Positions 22,801 to 35,986 are shown, numbered from the stretch's first letter. The stretch is 64,000 nucleotides of DNA from Hibiscus mutabilis (GCA_019671005.1 CM033718.1:1922001-1986000), one strand, 5' to 3'. Notes: a model not told the origin generated them from the sequence alone. Numbers and translations are program-made.

Positions 22801-24989
22801 ATTGGAAACACATGTACACAAGGATGACTTGTTCCTAGTGTCACACCGTTTCTCGCACACTGTTATAGGAAAACTAGCTACCACCAACAAAGGCAAACTA
22901 GAGCCACATGCTTATGTGCCTGCTAAGTTTCAGATACTGCAGGCTCTATAAAGCTTTTCAGAAAGAATAAAATCTTGGAAAATCTTGAACCGAAAAATAC
23001 CAGAGGCCGATGTTTAGAAAAAAAGTAAATGGAAAAACATATTGATACAGGTTGTAGACAGTTATTAATACAGGTAAATACCTTCCTAAAGGATTCAATT
23101 ACAGGCAACCCTTAGAAAACATATTTAAGAAGAAAATAGCAGCGAAAACCATAGATAATGATACTAAAAGGGTAACCAGTAACAATGCTCAATTTCGGAC
23201 ATGGTTTGGTTTCTCACCAAACTCTTGAACAATGTAACCAAGCTATCCTTCTCAACAAAGGAATTGCTAGGTCCAGTCCTCCAATAGCTCATAACCGCTA
23301 GTAGTCTCAATTGTTAACAATACATGTTGAGTAGAAAGGGAACAAAGTGCAGAGCAACTGGGAGGAAGCTGATGAGGATGTCTAAGAGGTAACAGCCCTC
23401 CTTTACCTTGCCAGGGAATAAAAACTTATGAGCTAATATTACTGAATTTCACTTAATGCACCTTCAACTGCCTTTCTCCATTAAAATTTTGGAAAGAGAT
23501 CATTCACTGTAGACTTAAAGATTGATTTGACCCTCAATCGATTGTAATACACCTAGTGAGACATTAATTAACCAAATATACCCTACTCTTAACAGAACTA
23601 TGAGATTCTAGCAAACATGAATCTCCGGTTTGCATTTCTAAGTTTATAACAGATTTTTGGATCCTAAAATATATAAATGCCATGGAAAGGTAATCCTGAT
23701 CAAGTCTAGAATCATAAAGAAAACTCTACATCCTCATCAAATATGAAGGCAAAAAAAATACCAATTTTTGACTCCAAGTGCTCTTTCAAACAATGCTGCT
23801 CCGAGCCTGTTTTGGAGAACCATGAAGATATGCATCTTGCTGCTTGATCAATGCTGTCAAACTCCCATCTTTTCATGAATTTTGCTTCTATGGCCAAAGA
23901 GGTATCAGTCTGCAAGTAATAAAACATTCTGAATAGCAAATACAAATACCTCAATGGTGAATCACAAAGAAAGAGAGCAAATACCTGAAGCTCATTGTAG
24001 TAGTTAATACCTCGAACATTGGACCATGCGACTTCAAATACAATGAAGCCATGCAATGTCCTATGCACCTCACTGGTAAGAAGCAAAGAGGTTTCCAATT
24101 CCTTCTTTCTAGACAACATTTCAGCCTGAATACAAGACAACCATCTCTCTAAGTTATTGGAAACCTTAGCGTCTGATCTGGAAGAAGCTTCCTTTCCCTC
24201 CTTTGTCTCCCTACGACCTTTGGTGATAGCAAACGGAGATAACCTGGACTGAAAATAATTATAAATGACTTAAATTCAATTAAAATCTTCTTGCCTTTAA
24301 AAAGACCCTCCCCTTCCCCTCAAAAGACAGAAAGGTGTTTCCAATAACCTTGGTAACCATCAATTGCCACAAGAGAGCTGGCCGTGTACCTAAATCACTA
24401 AGCCATGGTTGGTTGTCCACCAAAATGTAGAATTTGTTACTTTCAAGGGCTAGGAAAATGCTAAGATCAGAAAGATAAGACTGCAAATCTCTGCAATCAA
24501 ACATTCCACAACAGAAGTTCATATGACAAAAGTTCATATAGAAGTCAGTAAGCTCAATAAGATCACATATGTTTGATATAATACACACACACACATTGGA
24601 TCGAAACATATATATTTCATCATCCTTCCCTATAATTTGCAAATTACAAAAGAAAACCTCCAATAAATAAATGGGAAATTATTCTTGGACTCTATTAGGA
24701 AGATGTCCATGTAAAAACCCGTTCTTATTCAACTATATTTCCTATAAAGCAATTCCTCAGAAACAAACAGAAATACCAAATAAAAAATTAATCATATAAT
24801 CCCAATTCCGAACAGGAAAATGTTATCAGAATTTGAAGGGAAAATGACAATGTATGAAGAATCTTGTTCATAAAATTAAATTAGAAACAAGTGAAGCCCA
24901 AGCTTTAAACATGATGAAATCCAACATAAATACCCGATCTGGAGAGTGGTTATAGGGAAAACGTTGCGCCCATCATCTTGTTTTCCCAT
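19821..24989 (-). CDS. Multi-pass membrane protein of unknown function, nine exons
   Basis: Exons in order: 24989-24934, 24490-24349, 24248-23985, 23909-23762, 22059-21115, 21035-20794, 20716-20643, 20019-19911 and a short last exon 19835-19821. All introns are GT-AG and phases join without a break, giving about 664 residues. The start ATG (24989) opens MGKQDDGRNVFPITTLQIGDLQSYLSD. Residues 20-203 are soluble and carry the best conserved-looking stretches: LALESNKFYILVDNQPWL, SEVHRTLHGFIVFEVAWSNV and AIEAKFMKRWEFDSI. An acidic linker (about 205-300) follows. Hydrophobic segments lie near 372-390, 470-518 and 520-564. The tail is RALRSILYGFAAFF, then a basic stretch. I recall similar plant proteins annotated only as uncharacterised; no enzymatic motif is seen. 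Intron 4 (22060-23761) is 1.7 kb. The final exon is the weak point: the only good acceptor gives four residues then TAG, while another frame stays open to 19600. Confidence 0.82.
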
Positions 24990-26480
24990 CAAAACTGCGC
25001 TCTATGCACCGTTCAGCAAATCACTCACATGGGAAAAGGAAAACAGTTTCTCATAAATAACCAAAATAAAGAGCGTTGTTGTTTAAAAATATAAAGAGAG
25101 AGGAAAGGGAAAGGAATTCCATGACAATGCAAGAGAAGAAAAGGAGAGAGATACAAATATCAACTTTGTTACACAAGGGGAAAAACAAAATAAATGTGTT
25201 CTTTTTCATGTATTATAGTGACTATATTTTGCTATTTACTTTTTGTGGGTTTTTTTTTTTCTTTCTCGGGAACCAATCAACCTGGGAAATAAAGGGAGAC
25301 ATGCGCGGGGATTAATGTTACGCTGTGCTACGGCGGTTTCTATCCTTTTTATTCTCTTCTTCATGCATGCATATTAAATAGGCTTAACTTGAGCGTTAAA
25401 ATAATAATTTTATCCTCATAATTATTTTTTTGCACTTAATTTAATTCTCATGATTTAAAATATAAGCAATATTCTCTTAATTCGTATTGCGATTAATAAT
25501 TTCTTTTGTAATAATTGTCATTAATTTTGATTAACTCATAAATAATTAATTAAATTGTAACACGTGACACACAATCACACACCTAAAATATTACGATCAT
25601 AATTTGGGATCCATTCTGGACTTAGGCTATTTTTTGGGTGTCGATGGTGACTTCAATTCTAAACAGAAAATATTATTAGCATATACAACAACGACAATGC
25701 ATATACAATTTAATATTGGTGATGTAATATAAACATGTTGTTTTATGTTTATCAGTTACTTGTTGTGGACATATTCGTATTTTAGTTGTATATGCGTATT
25801 CTTTGCGTACAATAGGTATAGGGTTGCAATGTGACGAGAGTAGAACAGTTTTACATTTCTCACTTCGTTTCGGATATGACTTTTGAGAATTTTTATTAAA
25901 TGCTGTGAGAATTTTTCATTTACGTACTTTCTTCACGTGGAACGTCATAGGTTTCGTGAAATCATCGTTCTCAAAAGAAAATAAATTTACTACTTTATTA
26001 GTTAAAATTTATGGTAAATTTCTGTTTACAAGTTATATATTCATTACAGTTAAAAATATCTAACTCTTAATACATTTATATATATATATATGCCAAAGAT
26101 ATATAAGTAAATAGGAGGTAAGTATTGTATTTTTAGCTTTGGTAATTCTCACGGTGCAGATATAGCAATTATTGTTGTCATGCCCATTTTAGCTTTGGTG
26201 ATGAAACTTCCCTTGTCTTCGTCTTTGTAGGTGAAGATTTTGATTATTCTCAACTCAAATCTCTATAATTTTCGGTTGTTCCCCACTCAATTGCCACCCC
26301 TAAGTAGTTGTGTTTAGCATGTTATAAATTACGTTTTAAAACATTATATTGTAATTGTTTTTTATATTATGTTTAAAAGATTAGGTTTTAAATATTTTGT
26401 TTATCTTTATTACACTATAGATCAAGATTTTGGATGGTTATCCTGGGAAAAATTATATTATATGTCATCTCTGTCTCATT
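24990..26480. other. Upstream flank of the membrane-protein gene and AT-rich sequence
   Basis: The minus-strand promoter and 5' UTR should lie in the first few hundred bases. The 79-codon plus ORF at 25076-25315 has low-complexity composition and is not supported. A short (TA)n run lies near 26075-26090. Confidence 0.45.
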
Positions 26481-26489
26481 AATTATGCT

Positions 26490-26664
26490 ATTAACCAATA
26501 AAAATCACTAACTTTATTAATTTTTTCCATATCTTTTTACCAAATGAAGATTAACTTGGTAAAAAATATTTTTAAATTGATTTACAGTAAATATTAGTAA
26601 AGATTCACTTAATAAAAAAAATAACATAAAAAAGAATTAATGATGTGAGTGATTTTTATTGGTT
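26490..26664. repeat. Small hairpin element, ~38-base arms
   Basis: AACCAATAAAAATCACTAAC at the left is the complement of GTGAGTGATTTTTATTGGTT at the right, and pairing continues inward through the TTATTAATT/AATTAATGA sequences. MITE-like; no target duplication identified. Confidence 0.55.
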
Positions 26665-27189
26665 GTGACCGTGGATAACGTGGTTGAAGAACTCATGATA
26701 TAACTTCTCATTATTCTAGATAAAAATTATTATCAATTAAAAATATATAAGTAGAAACAGATATTGGATTATCATATTTAAACATTATATTTTCTTAATA
26801 TTTTAATTTTAATTTTTTTATAATTTTTACAGATTTGTGACCGTCACTTTAAAAGTGTGTCACATATTATTATTTTATTGGTTATTTATGAGTTGACGAT
26901 TAAATTTAGTCAACTGTCACAGTCAACGTTACACAAAAGTCTAATTGATTGCAGTTTGGAATATGAAACTGAATTTGGTCTAAATTTTATAAAGATAAAA
27001 CTGTTTTTATAAATATTATACAAAAGGATTGAATTAACCCTTAAACCTATTAAACAAGATAACAATGTCTAATTATATATTTCATCCTTCAAATTTATAA
27101 AAAAAATAAAAAGTTTATTATTTTGTTGTATTTTGTCAAATTAGATTTTTATTAGTTATGAAAATCAAGACATCAGTCCAATTAAATAA
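26665..27189. other. AT-rich sequence, nothing recognised
   Basis: Contains a short block (TTGACGATTAAATTTAGTCAACTGTCACAGTCAACG) reminiscent of other fold-back ends but with no defined partner. No gene seen. Confidence 0.5.
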
Positions 27190-27194
27190 TAATG

Positions 27195-27441
27195 TGTTAT
27201 GAATATCTATATTTATAGTGGATATCCATATATTAAATAAGACTTTAATGTACTTTATTATTATGGCTTAATATCTATTGAAATTAGGGTTTTCATCTTA
27301 TGCCTATAAATATAGAGTTTGGAGAAAGTATTGTACACAATCCTACTTTGAGAATATAATACAAGTCTCTCTCTTTGTCTCTCATCTTGTTCTTGTTTAT
27401 ATTCATTTATTTTATTCTTGCTCTTTACTTTATTCACAACA
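27195..27441 (+). repeat. Left LTR of the Copia element
   Basis: Begins TG, ends CA, with a TATA-like CTATAAATATAGAG near 27304. The following CGTTATCAGCACGA is a candidate primer-binding site, perhaps of the internal initiator-Met tRNA type; that assignment is uncertain. Confidence 0.9.
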
Positions 27442-28292
27442 CGTTATCAGCACGATCTCGCTCAATAACCGTGGTTCTTGTCGGCAATTCTCGAAAAAAG
27501 ATTTCAACAAGATATTGGTGATTACATCTGCTATATATTCAACTTAGCTTGGAAATTCTGCAACGTCTATAAATAATAGACTTCGCCATGTTCGGGTTCG
27601 CAATAGTAATGCAAAGGAAACAAGAAATTTTGGAGTATTTTACTAGAAGAAGAAAAAGAAAATTTTAGTTCTTACATTGCAAGGGTTGTGCGACATTACA
27701 GGGATAAGGCTTCCCTTGCTTTCAACTCTGGACCAATGCTTCTCGAAGTAGAAGGCTTTAATTATGGGGTAAGAAAATTATGTCGTATACTTATTAATAT
27801 ATACTCATAATTAAAGACCAATATTTATTTATGTTATGTTATTGATTAAAGTTGGTATTTTTAACCATATTTTGAGTTTTACATGATATCTTTAAATGGC
27901 TTGAAAAGAGATATGATATAAAGAGATCATGAGGAGCTGTCTTGGTAATTTATATCTCTATTGTCCTCGAGAGGAAAATCAATATCGGTAAACTCTATTT
28001 TTATTTTTATTATTTAAATTACGATTTTAAAGTGTAATAAATTATGGTGATTTATGATCTACAAGAAGACTGTTATAAATTATGGTGATTTATGTTCTCT
28101 GTTTTGTTGGTTTAATCCAAGTATATTGGGTGGACATCCCGTTCTGCGAGGCTATTGATCTCAAAGAAGGTTTTCTAAAGGACCTTGTGAACTGGTTTAA
28201 AAATGCCGCGTACGAGGATTAAATCTTTGGAATAATCTGCTCAAAATAAGGCCATAGCCATTATACATCTTCGTCGTCGTCTCCATGAGGGG

Positions 28293-28577
28293 TTGAAATC
28301 TGAATATTTAATGGTGAAAGATCCTCTTATTCCTTGGCATAATCTAAAAGAACGATATGACCATCAAAAAACTGTTATTCTACCTAAAGCTCAATATGGT
28401 TGGTTGCATCTGAGATTGCAAGATTTTAAATCAGTAAGCGAGTATAACTCTGCTATGTTTCGAATTACTTCACAATTGAAGTTATGTGATCAAAATATTA
28501 CTGACGATGATATGTTAGAAAAAAAACATACTCCACTTTTCATGCAAATAATGTTGTCTCCAGACACAATATCGTGA
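28293..28577 (+). pseudogene. Copia gag fragment
   Basis: Ninety-four codons remain open, including IPWHNLKERYDHQKTVILPK, WLHLRLQDFKSVSEYNSAMF and RITSQLKLCDQNITDDDML. This matches the Copia capsid (UBN2-type gag) layout. A degraded zinc-knuckle-like region (CGNLNYWLCICRTSKH) follows near 28796-28850 in another frame. Upstream gag sequence (27580-28290) is present but broken by stops. Confidence 0.75.
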
Positions 28578-29500
28578 AAAATGTTTTAAAGGCCCACTAG
28601 ATCCACTCCATTCCTTGAAGTGAATGTGAGATTTTATAATGGAAAAAATGCCACATTAGTAGTTGTGGTCATGATCAAGGTATGGACATATACATTATGG
28701 TCATTTTGAGAATAATTATACCCACCACAAGTGGAACAATAAAGATGACAATAGTGCAAAATATCATTCCAAGAAAGAATAATCTTTTTGTCAGATGTGG
28801 CAACTTAAATTATTGGCTTTGTATTTGCCGAACGTCGAAGCATTATGGACCTTTATCTACAATCATGAATGATAAAGGAAAGAAAATATAAACAAATATT
28901 GTTTATGGCGAAAATAATTATGGCGTTTTTGGTCCAACTCAATTAGATATTGTTGATTTCCTCATAACCCTTGAAGGGAATAATTCGTCATTTATTTTAT
29001 TTCCTTTATAACCTCTAAAGGGAATAATTGATCATTTATTTATTTTGTTTTATGTTAATTTGTTTTATTTATTATTTATTTATGTTAATTTACTTTATGT
29101 TAATTTGTTTTACATATTATTTATTTATGCTTTATGTTAATTTATCATTTGAAGAATATGATTACTTCCAGAATAAAATATGCAATGAATTGTGGCGATT
29201 TATGCTTAGTAGACAGTGCAAGCACTCATACTATACTTAAGCATAAGAACTATTTTTCATTTAAATGCAAGGGGAAAATGTGAGTATTATATCTCAAAGT
29301 ACTAAAATATCAATGCTCCGGAAGAGTAATAAGTTCTTGTGACATTATCTTTGATAGATAATTGATTTGATATGTGCTATATTTAATATTTTTCAGTCCC
29401 TGAAGTAAATGGTACAAAGCACATATTTTTCGTTCCCCGAAGTGAATGGAACAAAACACATATTGAAAGGTGCATAATTATACATATTTTCCCATTTAAA

Positions 29501-32330
29501 ATGCAAAGGAAAAATGCAAGTACTATATCTGGAAGTACTAATATCATAGAAGGCTCCGGAAGAGCAAATATGTTATTTCCAAATAGAACTCTATTCCATA
29601 TTCACAATGTGTTATACTCGCCAAAATCGCAAAGAGACTTATTGAATTTTAAAGATATTCATAGAAATGAATATCATATTGTGACTATTAGTCAAGGGGA
29701 TGCTGACTATCTCCATATTACGAGTAGAAACCAATGCAATAAGAAAATCTTGACAAAATTACATGCATTATCATCCGAATTGTACTACACAAGAATTAGT
29801 ACAAATTGAAGCTCGTGCTATTGTAAACTAAAAGTTTACTGATAACTTTATTATTTGGCATGATCGGTTAGGTCATCCCGGTTTGATTATGGTGAGAAAA
29901 GCTATTGATACTTCATGCGGTTATTCATTGAAGAACTGGTAGATTTTTCAAAGTAATTTTTTTCATGTGATGCTTGTTCTTAAGGCAAATTGATTATTCA
30001 ACCATCACCAGCTAAGATAGATTATGAATCTATTAATTTTATGGAATGGATATAAGGTGATATATGTGGGCCCATACACCCTTCTTATAGATTATCTAGA
30101 TATTTTATGGTTTTAATCGATGCATCGACTAGATGATCATATGTATCCTTGTTATCAACCTGCAACTTGATGTTTGCAAGGTTACTTGTTCAGTTGATAA
30201 AATTACGAACACATTTTTCAGATTACCTTGTACAAACAATTCATCTTGATAATACTGGTGACATGTCATTTTACATGCAACATCATTAATTTGCATCAAG
30301 CCAATAAATTATCATAAGCTCTCCCCATTACAAATGGTTTTTGGTCAGGAACCAAATATTTCCCATCTTAGAATTTTTGGGTGTGCAATATATGTTCTAT
30401 TTTCTCCACCATAACGCACAAAGATGAGTCCTCAAAAGAGGTTGGGAATATATGTTGGATTCGAATTTCCCTTGATAATTAAATATCTCGAGCTTCTTAT
30501 AGGGAATTTATTTACAGCTCGATTTGCTAACTGTCATTTTAATGAGTCAGTTTTCTCAACATTAGGGGGAGAAAATAAATAGCTGGAAAAAGAAACAAGT
30601 TGGAATGAATTATCATTATCCTAATTTGATCCACGTTCTCAACAATGTGAACTATAAGTTCAAAGGATAATTCATTTAGCAAATCAATTGCCAGATGGTT
30701 TGCTGACCCTAAAAAAGTGACTAAGTCACATATACCAGCTATGAATGCTCCAATTAAATTTGATGTCCCGGAAAGATAAACTCTAGTTGCTAATGAATCT
30801 AACTTACGCCTATAGCGTGGTAGACAAGTAGGTTCCAAAGATAAAAATCCTCGAAAAAGAAAATGAGCTATATTTTGTGATGGTTTGATCAAGGAATTAA
30901 CGAATTATGAAAATCTCTAGAAGAGATTAAAAGGTTTCCAACAGAGACATTATACATGACTCAGGTATCTGATACGAGATCTCAAAGAATTATGTCATAT
31001 TTTGTAAAAAGTAGAATCGAAATCAAATCGACGTTGATAATACATTTGCATGCAATATAGCACTAGAGATTTTGGATGATAATATGGATCATGAACCATT
31101 GTCAATTGGACATGTGAACAAAGAAATGATTGGACAAAATGGAAAGAGGCAATTGACGGAAACTAAAATCTTTTTCGAAATGAGAAGTATTCAGGCCTAT
31201 AGTTCATACACCGGAAGGTGTAAAGCCCGTGGATATAAAGGAGTCTTTGTGAGAAAGTGAAATGAAAAAGGGAAATTGTTAGATATAAAACTCGTTTGAT
31301 TGCACAAGGATTCTCACAAAGATCTAGAATCGATTATGAGGAAACATACTCCTCGGTGGTGGATGCAAAAGATTTTTATTAATCTGGCAATAAGACTTAG
31401 TTTCCGCCTAATGGATGTCGTTACATCCTATTTGTATGAGCCTTTTGATAATAACATTTACATGAAACTTCCGAAAAGATTTAGACAGAAGCAGTTAATT
31501 CAAGTTCTCAAGAAAACTATTCAATCAAATTGAACTTATCTATTTATGGATTAAACAAATTATGAGCATATTGTATAATCGCCTCAATGAATACTTATTA
31601 GCGGAATGCTATAAGAATGATTCAATTTCCCCGAGCATTTTTATTAAGAGGTTTAGCTCTGGATTTGTCATTGTTGTTGTTGTGTATGTTGATGATTTGA
31701 ATATTGTTGACACTCGTGAAGAGATCTCCTTAGCAATGGAATCATTGTGCATCAATCGACATACACAGAAAAATATTTAAAAAGACTTTACATGCATAAC
31801 ACATATTCGTTGATCACCCTTACGGTTGCTAGGTCTCTTAATGTGAACAAAGATCCATTCTCCCCTCGAGAAAAGGGTGATGATATACTTGGTCCAAAAA
31901 CACCATATATATATATATATTAATTGATCTGGAAGCGTCATATCTTTGTTGGTCCAAAAATACTATCTAAGTGCTATGAGACCATTACATTTAGATCTTT
32001 CAAAACTCGATGCCTCTCCAGATCATGTAAATAATTACTATGCACGAGGCAAAGCTGAAATATGTGTTTAGCTAAACATATCCAAAAGATATGTGAATTG
32101 CTTTCACAAGATAATATGCAAGCTATCTTGTGTAGAGATAATGCAAAATTTATATCTCAAGGTGGATACATCAAATGTGATAAAACGAAACATATTTCTT
32201 CAAAGTGTCATTCCTCATGATCTTCAGAAGAATAGAATTCGATGAATCCTTTCAAGCAGTAATTTGAAAGATATATTCACCAGTGCATAGTCTACTTCAA
32301 CATTTGAAGATTATATTCAAGATTGAATTA
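29501..32330 (+). pseudogene. Copia pol remnants (GAG-pre-integrase, integrase, RT, RNase H)
   Basis: Landmarks in order are FHIHNVLYSPKSQRDLLNF (29590-29650), IWHDRLGHPGLIMVRKA near 29853-29900 (pre-integrase His pair), a GPIHPSYR..FMVLIDAST integrase stretch near 30070-30130, EETYSSVVDAKDF near 31338, and the reverse transcriptase catalytic YVDDL at 31685-31699. Downstream, a TSA.STSTFED stretch near 32280-32310 resembles the end of the RNase H region. The frame changes many times; the longest open stretches are 60-100 codons. It is non-functional. Confidence 0.85.
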
Positions 32331-32576
32331 TGAAGATTCAAAGATCTTATGTGATATTTTCATGAGGGGGAGTAAATACGTGTTGCACTCTTTTTCCCTT
32401 AACCGAGGTGTTGTCCCAATAAGTTTTCCTGGTAAGGTTTTTAATGAGGCAACATCTTATGCGTATCAAAGATGTGTGTACTATTTTTCCTTCACTAAGA
32501 ATTTTTTTCTCACAGGGTTTTTACCTTAGTAAGATTTTAGCGAGGCACATTATCTTCATGGATATCCAAGGGGGAG

Positions 32577-32828
32577 TGTTATGAATATCTTAATTTATGG
32601 TGGATATCTATATATTAAATGAGACTTTAATGTACTTTATTATTAGGGCTTAATACCATTGAAATTAGGGTTTTCATCTTATACCTATAAATATAGAGTT
32701 TGGAGAAAGTATTGTACTTAACTCTACTTTGAGAATATAATACAAGTCTCTCTCTTTATCTTTCATTTTGTTCTTGTTCTTGTTCTTGTTCATTTATTTT
32801 ATTCTTGCTCTTTACCTTATTCACAACA
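32577..32828 (+). repeat. Right LTR of the Copia element
   Basis: Matches 27195-27441 almost throughout. It carries an extra TTGTTC expansion (three units near 32770-32790) compared with the left copy. Confidence 0.9.
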
Positions 32829-32833
32829 TAATG

Positions 32834-33395
32834 TTACATTTTTTATGATTTATATTAAATTTCATCTCATTTATGTCGTGGATTAAAAGGAGGGAAAATT
32901 ATATATAAAACAAATATTGATCAAAATTTAATTAACAATGAGAACCACGCCAATGATATTTATCTTATCTCATCTTGTATGGGTTCATATCCTGACATGA
33001 GATGATATGAGAATATAATATCTTTACTTAATAAAAAAATCAATTAACAATCAATCATGAGTGATGATACTTTTAGTATTCTAATTCATTTATAAAATAG
33101 TATTTAAAATCTATAATGTTCGAATATGAGTCAACTAAAAATAACAATATTATTCTTTATTATTGTGATCATTCAATAGATTCAACATGGGTGGTGATTT
33201 TTAGTTAAGAGAAATGCTCAAGTGTTCTTGGCATTAGTGTATTGGGCTTTTATTACACAATTATATAGGAACTTTGTAGCATGCTAATTATATTAGAACG
33301 TAATCTAACAATGGGCTAACCTTTATCCGAGTCGTAATGCATCATTTATGAACATTTAAACATATGCGTAATACAAAAAAAAAAATCATAGTATT
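32834..33395. other. AT-rich sequence, nothing recognised
   Basis: No ORF, RNA gene or repeat edge was identified. Confidence 0.5.
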
Positions 33396-33792
33396 TGACT
33401 GAATAATTATTTTAAATTTTATTCTTTTTTGAACCAATTTAACCCTAAAGTTTTATTTTGGGTCAAAATAGCCCCTCTACGGATGAAAACTGTTAGTCAA
33501 CTGAAGATAAACAACTTGAAATTACACGACAAGCCTACATGTCAGTGCACACCGCAATAGCAGTGTCATATAAAAAATGGCATATCAGTCAAAAAATATT
33601 TTTATAAATTTGTATAAAATATAAAATATTGTTTCTTCTTACACGTCATATTGTTAGGTCATTTCAAGTTGCTTATAGTCAGTTGACTAACAATTCATCC
33701 GTAGAGAAATCATTTTAACCCAAAATAAACGTTAAGGTTAAATTGGTTCAAAAAAATAAAATAAATAAAATAACTATTTATTCAAACGTTAA
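33396..33792. repeat. Fold-back element, ~120-base arms
   Basis: Left: TTTTGAACCAATTTAACC, GGGTCAAAATAGCCCCTCTACGGATGA and GTTAGTCAACTGAAGATAA. Right: complements in reverse order, TAGTCAGTTGACTAAC, TCATCCGTAGAGAAATCATT and GGTTAAATTGGTTCAAAA. The unpaired middle is about 150 bases. Non-coding. Confidence 0.75.
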
Positions 33793-34706
33793 TAAGGCGT
33801 CTTTCGCTTTATGACTTAAATATATTTAATTATATCATAACACCAAAAAATTCAATTTAATTGTGTATACAAAATATAAATTGGAATTATATGTCAGCAA
33901 ATATTCTCCCTATTATGAATTTGGGTTACAAAAAGGGATAAAATTAAATAATAGGGAAAGCCCAAATTGTTACGTGATCCATAAAGATGAGCTTAGGTTC
34001 GTCTCAACCCAAAAGGATTATTTTGTTGGGTGAGCCCAAAATCAAACTACAAGGATTATTTCAATTAAGACACTAATGGTATCAATTTTATATAAGCCCT
34101 TGAACTTTGACACTTTATTTGAATAAACCCTTATACAATTTTTACATCCAAGATAACCCTCAAACTTTAATTGATATCAAACACGACCTTGAACTTTATT
34201 ACTTTATTTAAATAAGCACTAAGGACTCCTTTCAAATGCTTTTCAAAATTATTTTTGGGGTCGTATCCACATAAGTAATGAGACTTCAGAAAATAAAATT
34301 TTGAACGTATTTATACATATCAACTCCAAATTTGCAACGGATAATAATTATAATATTCGAATTCGTAAAAAAGTCACATATCTACAAATATATAAATCCG
34401 CAATAAATTAACAAACACTTGGCATGCATACTCGATTGCCTTTAACCATGGCTACTTTCGTGAGTACATTTAATTCAAAAACACATGACATGAGTGACGC
34501 AGAATTTTAACTCAAATGACACGTGCAACATCTACTAACATCGTCTAGTACATGACATGAAAAACACGAGAATGCGACATAAAACAAAAGTATCTAATTC
34601 CACAAGTTAATACCGTTAGATTTGTTGATGAGTTTACCGTTTTACTTTTAATATTCGGCGTGTAATGCTTATACTACTCACACCTCTTTCTACTTGTATG
34701 TAGGAT
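33793..34706. other. AT-rich intergenic sequence
   Basis: A weak inverted or repeat segment (TAAGCCCTTGAACTTTGACAC, then CTCAAACTTTAATTGATATC) lies near 34095-34200 and resembles the arm sequence of other fold-backs. No gene seen. Confidence 0.45.
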
Positions 34707-35425
34707 TATATTAAGTGATTAAGTATGTTTGATTTCACGTCTTTCTATATATTGTACTAACACTAATACCAATCAAACAATACTTAATAAGCTTACTTCA
34801 TTTAAATAGGCTTAAGTGGCAAATAAATGTCCAAACTATACATTTTTTTTCTATATAGGTGCCTAAACTTTATTTTGGTCCAAATAAGTGCCTAACGTTT
34901 TCAACATTACTCAAATAGGTACCCCGCCGTCACTGTCCGTTAATTTTCACCGTTAACTTCCATTATTGTTAGTGTCATCTTCTTAAATTTCTAAAATTAT
35001 ATTTAAAAATAAATAAAACAATAACCCTAAATTTTAAAAAATAGCCCCAAATTTTGAAATCCCTAAGATATTAAGTGATTAAGTATGTTTGATTCCACGT
35101 CCTCCTATATATTGTACTAACGACAATATCAAACAAACAATACTTAATCAGCTTACTTCATTTAAATAGGCTTAAGTTTGCAAATAAATGCCCAAACTAT
35201 AACTTTTTCTATATAGGTGCCTAAACTTTGTTTTGGTCCAAATAGGTGCCTAACGTTTTCAACATTACTCAAATAGGTACCCCGCTGTTACTATCTGTTA
35301 ATTTTCACCGTTAACTTCCGTTATTATTAGTGTCATATTCTTAAATTTCTGAAATTATATTTAAAATTTAATAAAACAAAATAACTCCAAATTTTACAAA
35401 ATAGCCCTAAATTTTGAAATCCCTA
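34707..35425. repeat. 360-base tandem duplication covering flank and one TIR
   Basis: The block beginning TTAAGTGATTAAGTATG at 34711 recurs at 35071, exactly 360 bases later. It includes the flank TTCATTTAAATA and the left inverted repeat of the element at 35169-35986. The two units differ by scattered substitutions. Confidence 0.85.
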
Positions 35426-35986
35426 ACACCCCAAAACCCAAATCTCGATTTGACCTGATTTCGCTGCCGATTGCCACGTCTTCGCCCATCACATCCGTTG
35501 ACGGACCATCACGGCCATTTACCCCACCATCTCGTTGTCGAAATTCGACCGACATCGTGTGAAACGCCAAAATCGTCAAATGATTTATTCGAATAATTCA
35601 CGACAAATGATGGCATAGCAGACAATGAACAGAGTGTGGATCGTTCGGGGAGGGGAGGGTGCTTAATTTCGTCGCCGAAAATGCAACCGACGTCGCTGAG
35701 AGTGGCCAGATTTGGGGGTTTAGGGATTTGGGGACTATTTTAAGATTATTTGAAAATTTTAGGATCTTTTAAAATTTCTAATTTATTTAAAAAAATAAAA
35801 TTCAGAAAACTTTTAATAGTGTCACATGTCATGTTTTCATTGGCTAACGAATTTTTTAACGGCTATTAACGACAAGGCACCTAAATAAAACCTTTAAAAA
35901 CATTAGATAGCTATTTGGCCCGAAAAATACTTTGGGCACCTATCCAAAAAATGAGTATAATTTGAACATTTATTTGCGCTTAAGCC
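35169..35986. mobile_element. Mutator-like MITE, GGCTTAA ends (818 bases)
   Basis: The inverted ends run about 250 bases: GGCTTAAGTTTGCAAATAAA, TATATAGGTGCCTAAACTTT and CACCGTTAACTTCCGTTATT, with complements at 35735-35986 ending GCGCTTAAGCC. The GC-richer core (35430-35730) matches the core of the element at 47023-47820. The 61-codon minus ORF at 35394-35579 lies in that core and is paralleled in the other copy, but shows no recognisable domain. No 9-base duplication is evident, probably because of the tandem duplication at its left edge. Confidence 0.8.

Larger units (their letters stand above)
27190..32833 (+). mobile_element. Complete but decayed Copia LTR retrotransposon
   Basis: The element spans 27195-32828 between 5-base target duplications TAATG (27190-27194 and 32829-32833). 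LTRs of 247 and 252 bases begin TGTTATGAATATC and end CACAACA. A purine tract (AAGGGGGAG) directly precedes the right LTR. Coding remnants run in Copia order on the plus strand: gag, GAG-pre-integrase, integrase, reverse transcriptase, RNase H. All are broken by stops and frameshifts, so it cannot move by itself. The two LTRs differ at a modest number of positions, which points to an old insertion. Confidence 0.93.

Noticed and set aside
25076..25315. 79-codon ORF with Lys/Glu-rich start and Phe run
   Set aside because: Low-complexity content near the promoter of the minus-strand gene; no homologous pattern.
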